The position numbers and the translations under genes are program-made. Below the pieces are notes generated by a model. That model did not search any database, was not told where the DNA came from, and saw only the letters and a program-made list of their open reading frames with translations. Positions 1 to 7,223 of a stretch of DNA of 10,965 bases are shown in pieces (position 1 is the first letter of the stretch; each line of letters begins with the position of its first letter). This DNA comes from Bifidobacteriaceae bacterium (GTDB lineage Bacteria; Actinomycetota; Actinomycetes; Actinomycetales; WQXJ01): contig JAISBQ010000155.1 of the NCBI GenBank assembly GCA_031266115.1, positions 1 through 10,965 on the forward strand, given 5' to 3'.

Positions 1-3000
1 AGGCGATCACCGTGACACGCACCTGGCCCGGCTCGGTCGCGGTCAACACACCCTCGGGCGTGAGGGTCGCACCGGCCGTGTTGGTGTCCATTGGGGCGAT
101 CCGATACTCATAGGTCGCCGTCCCGGACGCCGGAACGAGTGCGGCAGCGAGTTGGATGCCGGTGGTTGCTTGTCCGCGGGTCACGGACACATCGGGGAAG
201 TCGATGCGCCCTGCGAACAGAGTGGTCGTGGTCCCTTGATAGGTGGTGGCATAGGCACCGTCATAGACCACAACAGGGAACGATGTGGACTTCGTGGTCC
301 CGTCAGCGGTCACACTCGCAGTAATCAGAGCATGACCCACACCAACACCAGACACCGTGCCCTGAGCATCAACCCTGGCCACCGACCGGTCCGACGACGA
401 ATACGACACCGACACCGCCGACAGATCATAGAACGACTGATCCGTCGACGTCGCAGACAGATTCGCATGAATGACCGAACCCGGAGTGGCCAGGTTCAAC
501 ACCGCACCATCCGGCACCGCAGCCACCACATCCACACCCGGCGTCAACACACCAGACAGCGTCAACGAGGTCCGCGCCAGATGACCCGAATCAGGACCCA
601 CACCAATGGTCCACTCACCCAGATCGAACGTCTTAGCAGCCTTGGCCTCATCCCAGAACCACAAGTCCTTGGCCTCAACCGTCAACTCCACACGCCGTGT
701 CGCCCCAGCCGGCACATCCACCTTCGTGAACGCCTTCAACTGGGCATCCGGACGCAACGCCTCACCACTACGCGGCGACGACGCATACACCTGCACCGTC
801 TCCTTGCCCGCGACCGGCGAGGTGTTCACGACATCCACCGACACCGTGAACTGACCATTCACATCCACACTCGACGTATCCAACGAAGCGTTCTCGAACT
901 CGAACGTCGAATATGACAGACCATACCCGAACGGATAGGTCACATCACCCGTGAAATACTGATAGGTCCGACCATTACGGCCACCAGTCGGCGTCATCGT
1001 ATAGTCAACAGTCGCTTCCAACTGGTTGACATCCGTGTAATACGTGATCGGGAGCTTCCCAGACGGATTCACCTCACCAAACACGATACGCCCAACCGTC
1101 GTACCCTGATTCTCACCATTGTACGTCGACCACACAATCGCCGGCACATCATCCTTGAACAACTCCACACTCACCTGCGACACAGCCTGAACATACACAA
1201 CCGTCTTCGCATTCAACCCAGCCACAACCTTCACCAACTGAGCCTGACCACGCGGCAAATCGACGCTCAACCTGTCGGACTCTTCGGCCGAATCACCACG
1301 CCGGGTGCCCACATAGGCGATCACGGCATCGGCGGCACTGATCGCTGCCTCGTCCGCGCTGGTCAACGTGGGACCGGCGTGCTCATAGGTGACATACAGG
1401 TCCACGGTGTTCCCGGCCAATTCGGGGGCCAACGCGGCCGTCCGGTAGGTCGGAACCCGCCCTTGCGCGTTCTGGGCGATCTGGGCCGGATCGGCGGGAC
1501 CCGCCGGGACCTCGGCCACAACCGGACCAGAGGCCAGGGAGCCACGGTGGACCACGAGCGTCCCGCCAGCCATGACGTTGGTGGTCAGACCACCAGACCC
1601 GATCTCGATCCTGGCCGCGCCGGCCGGCACCGCCAGGCCCTTGAGCGAGAAGTACGCACCGGTAGGCGCGTTGGACGCGGTCATGACGTTGACCGGGTAT
1701 TGCCCAGAGGCATTCTGGTTGGTCCATCCGACGCGCTCGGAGAAGTCCGCCGGGAAGACCTCGCTCAGCAAGGCGTTGGTCGCACTGTAGAACCTCACCG
1801 AGCCCACAATGGGACGGTTGCCCGTCTCGGCCGTGATGCCCGGAATGTACGTGACGTTGGCATCGCTGCCGGCCAGCCGCTGAGCCGCCGCCGTGATGCC
1901 TTGGACCGCGTTGGTCTTGTCGATGGTGGTGGTCGGAGAGTAGTCGCCGTGCTCCACTTCATCGGCCATATAGCCGACCACAACCACGTTCTTCGCGTCA
2001 TCCACACCGAGCGGCAACGCCTTCGCGGTCGATCCGGCCGGTGCCTCGTTCTTCAGCAACACCGGAGCCTCATCGGACAGCTGCTGGGCCAACGCCAGGT
2101 GCTCGGGATTTCCGATCTGGTTCGCGATCGAATACTCCGGGCCCTTCCACGGCACCTGATCTGCGGGATCGAACTCACCCAACTCCATCCGGGCCTTGAA
2201 CGCCCTGATCAGCGCGACGTCGATGTCATCCTCAGTCAACAAGCCCTCGCGGACCGCCGGAATCGACTGACCCGAATACTGACCACCGGTGCAGTCCACA
2301 TCCGTCCCAGCCTTGATGGCCCACGCCGTCGCCTCGGGCCGCGTGATGGTCCGGCCCAAGATCTCCGGAGCCCACTCGTGCCCAGCCGTACCCAGATCGC
2401 CGATGTCGTTGATCGCCCCACAGTCCGAGGTGATGAACCCGTCGAATCCCCAGGTGCGGCGCAACAGTGTCTCGACCGTGTACTTGTTGGCCGGGGCGGG
2501 AACACCGTTCACCGAGTTATAGGCCGTCATCAACGATGTCGCCCCATACTTCGTGCCCGCCAACGCGGCGAACGCCGGCGTGTAGTACTCGCGCAACTCC
2601 GCCTCGGTGAGGTCCGAGGACCCGACGTGCCGGTTGTTCTCCGAGTTGTTCGCCAGATAGTGCTTCGGCGTGGTCACCGTCTTGATATAGGTCGGATCCT
2701 CGCCCTCCATGCCGGTGACAAACCCGCCGCCGATCTCGGATGTCAGGTACGGATCCTCACCATAGGTCTCCTCGGCACGTCCCCAGCGCGGATCGCGGTG
2801 CATGTTGATGGTCGGGGACCAGTACGTCAATCCCTTGCCCGAGAGGTTCGTGTACGCGCGGGCCTCATCGCCGGTGGCCGACGCCGCCAGCTTCACCAAA
2901 GCCGGGTTCCACGAGGATGCCAACCCCAGGCCTGTCGGGAACTCGGTAGCGGTACCCGGGTTGTTCGCCGCAATACCACCGAGGTTGTGAGGCGCCGTGG

Positions 3001-3190
3001 TTCCGGCTCGTGCCACACCATGCAATGCCTCGTTCCAGTAGTTGTAGCGGTCCACGCCCAAACGCGGAATTGCCGGAGCCACGCTCGCAGAGTTCTGCAG
3101 GGTCGCCCGGAACTGCAGCGCCTTTTCGGCCAACGTCATCCGGGAGACCAAGTCCGCGGCACGCTCGCCAAAGTCCACCGCCGTATCCAT
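1..3190 (-). repeat. GH3 unit 2 of the tandem protein repeat (its last Ig-like domain cut by the window edge)
   Basis: Residues 1137-2199. Approximate domain order: barrel 1137-1480 (TPKHYLANN, ITSDCGAI with D1392), second catalytic domain 1490-1900 with insert about 1580-1740 and SAEESDR at E1772, Fn3-like 1907-1993, Ig-like domain 1 about 2000-2100 with the SSDRSVARVD pattern, and Ig-like domain 2 up to the edge. The first Ig-like domains of the two units share AVPDG, IHANL, SFYDL, VTADG and SFPV in register. The last visible residues (LTATEPGQVRVTV) match the point in unit 1 that lies about 40 residues before the next GH3 unit starts. Confidence 0.85.
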
Positions 3191-6100
3191 GTAGGGCAAT
3201 CCGTCGCCCGGAAGTGGATCAGGGATCACCGTGATCGTGACAGTCCGCGTGATTCTCACCGTGGTCTGTGGGGTGTTGGTGACCACGGCGGTCACACGGG
3301 CCGTGCCCGGCTGAGTCGCCGTGAACACACCCTCGCCGGTCACCGATGCGCCAGCGGTGTTGATGTCATAGGTGCTCATGCCGTACAGCGTCGTGGTGAC
3401 GGTGGTATTCAGCGGCGCCGCGTCGAGTTGGACTCCCGCTGAGGCTTCGGACACGGTGAACGTCTTGTCGCCAAACGCGACCAGCCCGCGGCCGGGATCT
3501 GGCCCCTGGACGATGACGGGGAAGGACTCCGTCTTGGTCACGCCATCGGCCGTCACTGTCGCCTCGATCAGCGCCCAGCCGGGGGCGACGCCAGCCACGG
3601 TGCCTTCGGCGTCCACCGTGGCCACGGACGGATCGGAGCTGGCCCACACGACCTCGATCTCGCCCAGGTCATAGAACGAATCGTCGTTGCGGGTGGCCGT
3701 GAGATTCGCATGGATCTTGAAGTCGGGAATCTGGGTGTCGAGAACCACGCCGTCGGGGACTGCGGTGACCACATTGAGGGCCGGGGCGAGCGCGCCGGTC
3801 AGTTCGATTCCCTCGGACAACCCCTCGGCGGACGAGCCGCCCACATACATGGTCCATGCGCCCAGGTCATAGACCTTGTGCTGCTGGCGGGGATCGGCAT
3901 TGGAATCGTCCCAGAACCATAGGTCCTTGGCGTCCACCGTGATCGCCACGGTCTTGACCGCCCCAGCCGGGATCGTGACCTTCTCGAATCCCTTGAGCTG
4001 ACGCACCGGACGCGTGACGCCATCGGCGTTCGGCGCCGACGCGTAGAGCTGAACCACTTCCTTGCCGTCGACGCTGGAGGTATTCCTGACATCGACACGG
4101 GCCGTAAACGAACCGTTCACATCCACCGAGGACTTGTTCAGCCGGATGTTCGAATACTCGAAGGTCGAATAGGACAGTCCGTATCCGAACGGGTAGTCGA
4201 CATCGCCGGCGAAGTACTGGTAGGTGCGGCCGTTCTTTCCGTCCGCCGCCGCCATCTGATAGTCGTAGGCGGTTTCCAGCTGGGCTTCCGCGCCCGCGTA
4301 GTTGGTGAAGACCAACTTGCCGCTCGGGTTGGCCACCCCATAGAGGAGGTTGCCCGCGGCCACGCCTTGGTGTTCGCCGTTGTACGTGGACCACAGCAAC
4401 GCCGCCGAGTAATCCTGGATGGGGGTCACATCGACCTGGCTGATCGCCTGGATGTAGGTGACGATGTTCGGATTCAGCTCAGCGGCTTCGGCGATCATCG
4501 TGTCCTGCGACCGGGGCAGGCGCAGTTCGGCGCGGTCATGGTCCTCAGCCGAATCCGAGTTGGCCGCGTTCGCGTTGCCGTCGGTGGTTCCGACGAACGC
4601 GATGACCAGGTCGGCCGCGGCGATCGCGGCTTCCTCCGCCGGCTCAAAGCCGTTGGCGTCCAGCGCGTTGCCGGGATCGGACACCGCGTCGTCGTACTGA
4701 CGCTGGGTGTTGGTCATCACGAAGTAGAGCGTCTGGGGACCCGTGGGACCCGAATAGGGGACGCGTGTGGCGCTGCCGCTCGGACCCGTGGCGGGGATGC
4801 CGGAGGCGACAACCGGGCCGTCGTAGGAGCCGAGGCGCACCTCGACCTGGTATCCGGGCGCGGTGTTGTTGACGTTGCCTTGGGTCAACCCGACGGTGGT
4901 CGCCGTGGCGGGGATATCGGTGTCGAGGCGGAACCAGGCCCCCCACACGCGGTCAGAGCCGCGCAGTGGCTGGGTGGAGCCCCATGGCGCCATGGCACCC
5001 CATCCGGCCCATTCCTTGACCGTGGTGTTGGAGATCGTGGCGACATCGGCCGAGCCGTCTCCGAAGCGGATATCGGTGATGGTGGGCTTTTGGCCGGTGG
5101 TCTGGGCGGTCGCGTAGGGGTTGATCGCGGTGACCGTCGCCGAGGGGTTGATGGACTGGGCGACATCCGTAATGCCCTGGATGGGCGTGCGGTTGTCGAG
5201 CCTCGTCGATGGCGAGTAGTCGCCGTGGGTGGCGGTGCCGCCCAGGTAGCCCAGCACCACGATGTCGTCGATGTCGGGGTCCAGCGGCAGGATGGGCTTG
5301 GTGGCACCGGGGGCGGGCGTGTTCTTCAACAGCACTACCGCTTCTTCGGACATCTGTTGCGCGGTGGCATGGTGGGCCGGCGCGTCGATCTGGTTGGCCC
5401 ACGCGTAGTCCTGACCGGTCCACGGCACCTTGTCCGGATCGTCGAACTCCCCGAACTGGAAACGCGAGGTAAAGATGCGGGTCAGCGCGACGTCCATGTC
5501 CGCCTCGGACATCTGGCCTTGGTTCAGCGAGGCGGGGAAATATGTCGGGTAATCGTTGTCCATACAGTCCAGGTCGGTTCCGGCTTTGAGTGTGTAGGCG
5601 ACGGCCTGTGCCGAGGTGATGGGCGTGCCATCGCCCTCGGGATCCCAATAGTGCCGGGACCAGACGTTGCGGATGGCGTCGCAGTCCGACACCACGAAGC
5701 CGGTGAAGCCCCAGGTCCGCCGCACCAGGTCCTCGATCAGATACCGGCTCGCGGACACGGGCTCCTCGTTGACCCGGTTGTAGGCGGTCATGATCGACTG
5801 AGCGCCCACCTCCGGACTGACCAGGTGCGCGAACGCCGGGGTGTAATACTCGCGCAACTCCTTCTGAGCGAAGTTGGCCGATGTCGTATGGCGCCCGGTC
5901 TCGGTGTTGTTGCCGAGGTAGTGCTTGGGCGTGACGATGGTCTTCAGGTATTTCTGGTCCTCACCTTGCATGCCGACGGTGAACTGTTCGCCGATCTCGC
6001 CGGTCAGGTAGGGATCCTCGCCGTAGGTCTCCTCGGCTCTGCCCCATCGGGGGTCGCGGTGCATGTTGATGGTGGGCGACCAGTAGGTCAGGCCCTTGCG

Positions 6101-6598
6101 GTAGGTGGCCTGGTTTCCCCACAGGGTGTCGCCGCTGCCGCCAACGGTCCGGTTGTTGTAGGCCCGCGCCTCGTCCGAGGTGGCGGTCGCCATCTGCTTG
6201 ACCAGATCGCGGTTCCACGTGGTCGCGATGCCCAGGCCGGTGGGGAACTCGGTGGCCCGCCCGGAGCGGGCAACGCCGTGCAGCGCCTCGTTCCAGTAGC
6301 CGTACCGCGACACGCCGAGACGGGCGATCGCCGGAGCGTCGGACCCGTTGCCCTGGGTCTGTGCCCGGAACTGCGTGTACTTCTCCTGCAGAGTCATGCG
6401 CGAGACCAGATCGGCCGCGCGAACCTCGAACGGGAGGTCTTGGTCCTGGTAGGGGTAATCGACGGCGGCGGCAGGGCCTGCCACGCCGATTCCGGCGATC
6501 AGCCCGGACGCGCCCAGAGCGCCCGCGGTGATCACAGCGACAAACCGCCTCACCCCCTTGGACGGCGAGTGATGGAGACGAGAAGCAGACATGGACAT
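1..6598 (-). CDS. Giant secreted tandem GH3-GH3 glycosidase with Ig-like domains (3' end beyond window)
   Basis: The frame stays open from ATG at 6598 to the left edge (2,199 codons). GGAAAGGA lies 7 bases before this ATG, so it is preferred to the in-frame ATG at 6592. Residues 1-45 form a signal peptide ending AGPAAA. Unit 1: (beta/alpha)-barrel about 50-400 with YWNEALHGVA, HRDPRWGR, TPKHYL and nucleophile D305 in VVSDCDA; second catalytic domain about 410-810 interrupted near 510-650 by a beta-rich, CBM6-like insert; candidate acid/base E685 in SAEDHDR; GRTYQYF and GYGLSY; Fn3-like about 815-925; two Ig-like domains about 930-1125. Unit 2 begins at residue 1137 and repeats the order, with D1392 and E1772. 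GH3 enzymes are retaining exo-glycosidases; these motifs fit the beta-xylosidase / alpha-arabinofuranosidase branch, so release of xylose or arabinose outside the cell is inferred. GH3 proteins normally have one catalytic unit. GH3 membership and the fusion are firm; substrate and insert identity are not. Confidence 0.93.
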   Translation of the reverse strand, partial: MSMSASRLHHSPSKGVRRFVAVITAGALGASGLIAGIGVAGPAAAVDYPYQDQDLPFEVRAADLVSRMTLQEKYTQFRAQTQGNGSDAPAIARLGVSRYGYWNEALHGVARSGRATEFPTGLGIATTWNRDLVKQMATATSDEARAYNNRTVGGSGDTLWGNQATYRKGLTYWSPTINMHRDPRWGRAEETYGEDPYLTGEIGEQFTVGMQGEDQKYLKTIVTPKHYLGNNTETGRHTTSANFAQKELREYYTPAFAHLVSPEVGAQSIMTAYNRVNEEPVSASRYLIEDLVRRTWGFTGFVVSDCDAIRNVWSRHYWDPEGDGTPITSAQAVAYTLKAGTDLDCMDNDYPTYFPASLNQGQMSEADMDVALTRIFTSRFQFGEFDDPDKVPWTGQDYAWANQIDAPAHHATAQQMSEEAVVLLKNTPAPGATKPILPLDPDIDDIVVLGYLGGTATHGDYSPSTRLDNRTPIQGITDVAQSINPSATVTAINPYATAQTTGQKPTITDIRFGDGSADVATISNTTVKEWAGWGAMAPWGSTQPLRGSDRVWGAWFRLDTDIPATATTVGLTQGNVNNTAPGYQVEVRLGSYDGPVVASGIPATGPSGSATRVPYSGPTGPQTLYFVMTNTQRQYDDAVSDPGNALDANGFEPAEEAAIAAADLVIAFVGTTDGNANAANSDSAEDHDRAELRLPRSQDTMIAEAAELNPNIVTYIQAISQVDVTPIQDYSAALLWSTYNGEHQGVAAGNLLYGVANPSGKLVFTNYAGAEAQLETAYDYQMAAADGKNGRTYQYFAGDVDYPFGYGLSYSTFEYSNIRLNKSSVDVNGSFTARVDVRNTSSVDGKEVVQLYASAPNADGVTRPVRQLKGFEKVTIPAGAVKTVAITVDAKDLWFWDDSNADPRQQHKVYDLGAWTMYVGGSSAEGLSEGIELTGALAPALNVVTAVPDGVVLDTQIPDFKIHANLTATRNDDSFYDLGEIEVVWASSDPSVATVDAEGTVAGVAPGWALIEATVTADGVTKTESFPVIVQGPDPGRGLVAFGDKTFTVSEASAGVQLDAAPLNTTVTTTLYGMSTYDINTAGASVTGEGVFTATQPGTARVTAVVTNTPQTTVRITRTVTITVIPDPLPGDGLPYMDTAVDFGERAADLVSRMTLAEKALQFRATLQNSASVAPAIPRLGVDRYNYWNEALHGVARAGTTAPHNLGGIAANNPGTATEFPTGLGLASSWNPALVKLAASATGDEARAYTNLSGKGLTYWSPTINMHRDPRWGRAEETYGEDPYLTSEIGGGFVTGMEGEDPTYIKTVTTPKHYLANNSENNRHVGSSDLTEAELREYYTPAFAALAGTKYGATSLMTAYNSVNGVPAPANKYTVETLLRRTWGFDGFITSDCGAINDIGDLGTAGHEWAPEILGRTITRPEATAWAIKAGTDVDCTGGQYSGQSIPAVREGLLTEDDIDVALIRAFKARMELGEFDPADQVPWKGPEYSIANQIGNPEHLALAQQLSDEAPVLLKNEAPAGSTAKALPLGVDDAKNVVVVGYMADEVEHGDYSPTTTIDKTNAVQGITAAAQRLAGSDANVTYIPGITAETGNRPIVGSVRFYSATNALLSEVFPADFSERVGWTNQNASGQYPVNVMTASNAPTGAYFSLKGLAVPAGAARIEIGSGGLTTNVMAGGTLVVHRGSLASGPVVAEVPAGPADPAQIAQNAQGRVPTYRTAALAPELAGNTVDLYVTYEHAGPTLTSADEAAISAADAVIAYVGTRRGDSAEESDRLSVDLPRGQAQLVKVVAGLNAKTVVYVQAVSQVSVELFKDDVPAIVWSTYNGENQGTTVGRIVFGEVNPSGKLPITYYTDVNQLEATVDYTMTPTGGRNGRTYQYFTGDVTYPFGYGLSYSTFEFENASLDTSSVDVNGQFTVSVDVVNTSPVAGKETVQVYASSPRSGEALRPDAQLKAFTKVDVPAGATRRVELTVEAKDLWFWDEAKAAKTFDLGEWTIGVGPDSGHLARTSLTLSGVLTPGVDVVAAVPDGAVLNLATPGSVIHANLSATSTDQSFYDLSAVSVSYSSSDRSVARVDAQGTVSGVGVGHALITASVTADGTTKSTSFPVVVYDGAYATTYQGTTTTLFAGRIDFPDVSVTRGQATTGIQLAAALVPASGTATYEYRIAPMDTNTAGATLTPEGVLTATEPGQVRVTVIA
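301..1260 (-). other. Codon-usage island inside unit 2, probable recombined segment
   Basis: Counting third codon positions by hand, about 41 of 320 codons in this block end in C. Five flanking 60-bp rows (181-300, 1261-1380, 1441-1500) give about 45 of 100. Inside the block codons end mostly in G or T, so the plus strand looks A/C-rich. The change occurs within about 60 bp at both ends. The block covers roughly residues 1780-2100: the end of the second catalytic domain, the Fn3-like domain and the first Ig-like domain. The reading frame and homology to unit 1 continue unbroken through it. Replacement by homologous recombination from a differently biased relative is inferred. Confidence 0.65.
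3191..6451 (-). repeat. GH3 unit 1 of the tandem protein repeat
   Basis: Residues 50-1136 of the giant protein. The sequence AADLVSRMT occurs at residues 61-69 here and again at 1147-1155, which gives a period of 1,086 residues (3,258 bp). The nucleophiles D305 and D1392 are 1,087 residues apart, and the candidate acid/base residues E685 and E1772 are also 1,087 apart, so the two units align almost without gaps overall. The DNA has diverged clearly, so this is an old duplication or a fusion of paralogues, not a recent copy. Unit 1 carries a short extra stretch before KGLTYWSP (around 6090-6160) that unit 2 lacks. Confidence 0.85.
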
Positions 6599-6605
6599 CG
6601 GGAAT

Positions 6606-6613
6606 TCCTTTCC
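6606..6613 (-). promoter_or_regulatory. Ribosome binding site of the giant GH3 gene
   Basis: On the minus strand GGAAAGGA lies 7 bases before the ATG at 6598. The alternative ATG at 6592 would have a 13-base gap. This decides the start in favour of 6598. Confidence 0.7.
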
Positions 6614-6814
6614 GCTGACACACGGACAATATGTAAGGGTGCACACAGCCCTGCAGCGGTTCGCCTCGACCAAGCGGTGACGCGGCGGCGCGCAGCGGCG
6701 ACTGTCGAGAAGGGCGGCAAACCCGGTCGCGGTCGGCGTCGTCGCCAACCGATTCGCGGGGGACAGGACTGGTCAGTCACGGCGATGGTCACCCCGGCCG
6801 CCGATTTCGTTGCC

Positions 6815-6844
6815 AGTGTAGTTCCTCCTGGGCTCGGGTGACAC
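6815..6844 (-). promoter_or_regulatory. Candidate promoter for the giant GH3 gene
   Basis: Read on the minus strand, GTGTCA (6844-6839) is followed after 18 bases by TACACT (6820-6815); each matches the sigma-70 type consensus at 4 of 6 positions. The -35-like element lies inside the 20-bp repeat at 6837-6856. A transcript from here would have a leader of roughly 210 nt. Another -10-like stretch (TACATATTGT) lies nearer the gene at about 6629-6638 but has no clear -35. Weak evidence, from motif match only. Confidence 0.28.
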
Positions 6845-6856
6845 CCGCCGCCATCG
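6837..6856 (+). repeat. 20-bp intergenic repeat, copy 1
   Basis: GGTGACACCCGCCGCCATCG is identical to 8313-8332. It contains the 9-bp near-palindrome GGTGACACC. The bases flanking both ends differ between copies, so the match is exactly 20 bp. This copy lies about 240 bp upstream of the giant GH3 start. Confidence 0.75.
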
Positions 6857-7019
6857 AGATTGAGACGCGCGGCGCGGCCCTCACCGCGGGATGGACGGTC
6901 ATGGCCGCCGCGGACGAGAACACAAAGCTTCGCTCCGAAGTCGCCGATCCGAGGACTCGATTCGGCCGCGACGCCACCAGCTCCCCAAGTGCGCCTTCTA
7001 TCGACGGGCCCGCCGCCAA

Positions 7020-7071
7020 GCCCAGATCCCGCTGGGCACATGCCCAGCTGGCAGAAGGGCCCCAAGGGCCC
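7020..7071. repeat. Cluster of inverted repeats in the intergenic region
   Basis: GCCCAG (7020-7025), CTGGGC (7032-7037) and GCCCAG (7042-7047) give two mutually exclusive hairpins that share the middle arm. The second is the stronger: GCTGGGC-ACAT-GCCCAGC, 7 bp with a 4-base loop. Next comes GGGCCC-CAA-GGGCCC (7057-7071). There is no T-tract on either strand, so a standard intrinsic terminator is not shown. A U-less terminator after the lipoprotein gene or a leader structure is possible. Confidence 0.4.
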
Positions 7072-7180
7072 GACCCCCCAAGCGGTCAATCACCCCGACA
7101 GGGCCGAGACCCACTTGCCCGACGTCTTCACAGCCTGCAACTACACCGTGCCCTCGAACACACCCACGATCGAAGCCCGC

Positions 7181-7195
7181 CAGGTGTTAGACCTG
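7181..7195 (-). terminator. Weak hairpin 29 bp after the lipoprotein stop, possible terminator
   Basis: CAGGT-GTTAG-ACCTG forms a 5-bp stem with a 5-base loop just downstream of the TGA at 7224-7226. No T run follows on the minus strand. Position favours a terminator role; the structure alone is weak. Confidence 0.2.
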
Positions 7196-7223
7196 CCTGG
7201 ACAGATACCTCGGTGGCGGCCCC

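Larger units (their letters stand above)
6599..7223. other. Intergenic region of about 625 bp, no convincing gene
   Basis: This stretch separates the lipoprotein stop from the giant GH3 start, both read on the minus strand. Open frames here overlap the known genes, lack a good ribosome binding site and have arginine/proline-rich translations typical of noncoding GC-rich DNA. It holds a candidate promoter (6815-6844), one copy of a 20-bp repeat (6837-6856), a cluster of inverted repeats (7020-7071), a small hairpin (7181-7195) and a short inverted repeat CTTCG-CTC-CGAAG (6927-6939). The length leaves room for a long leader of the giant gene. Confidence 0.6.

Noticed and set aside
152..916. 254-codon plus-strand frame rich in Arg and His
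   Set aside because: Its odd composition comes from the G/T-ending codons of the opposite coding strand in the 301-1260 island. No start signal or domain is seen.
1379..3442. 687-codon open frame on the plus strand
   Set aside because: It is exactly codon-aligned antisense to the GH3 unit 2 coding frame, is very rich in Arg and Gly, and has no recognisable domain. This is the usual GC-rich shadow.
3100..3500. Possibility that units 1 and 2 are two separate genes
   Set aside because: No stop codon, start signal or ribosome binding site appears at the junction, and the Ig-like linker reads straight into the second GH3 unit in the same frame.
4367..6841. 824-codon open frame on the plus strand
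   Set aside because: Codon-aligned antisense to GH3 unit 1. The sense strand carries all the catalytic motifs; this one shows none.
6550..7089. 179-codon minus-strand frame just before the giant gene
   Set aside because: It overlaps the start of the GH3 signal peptide in another frame and has no domain or good start signal.
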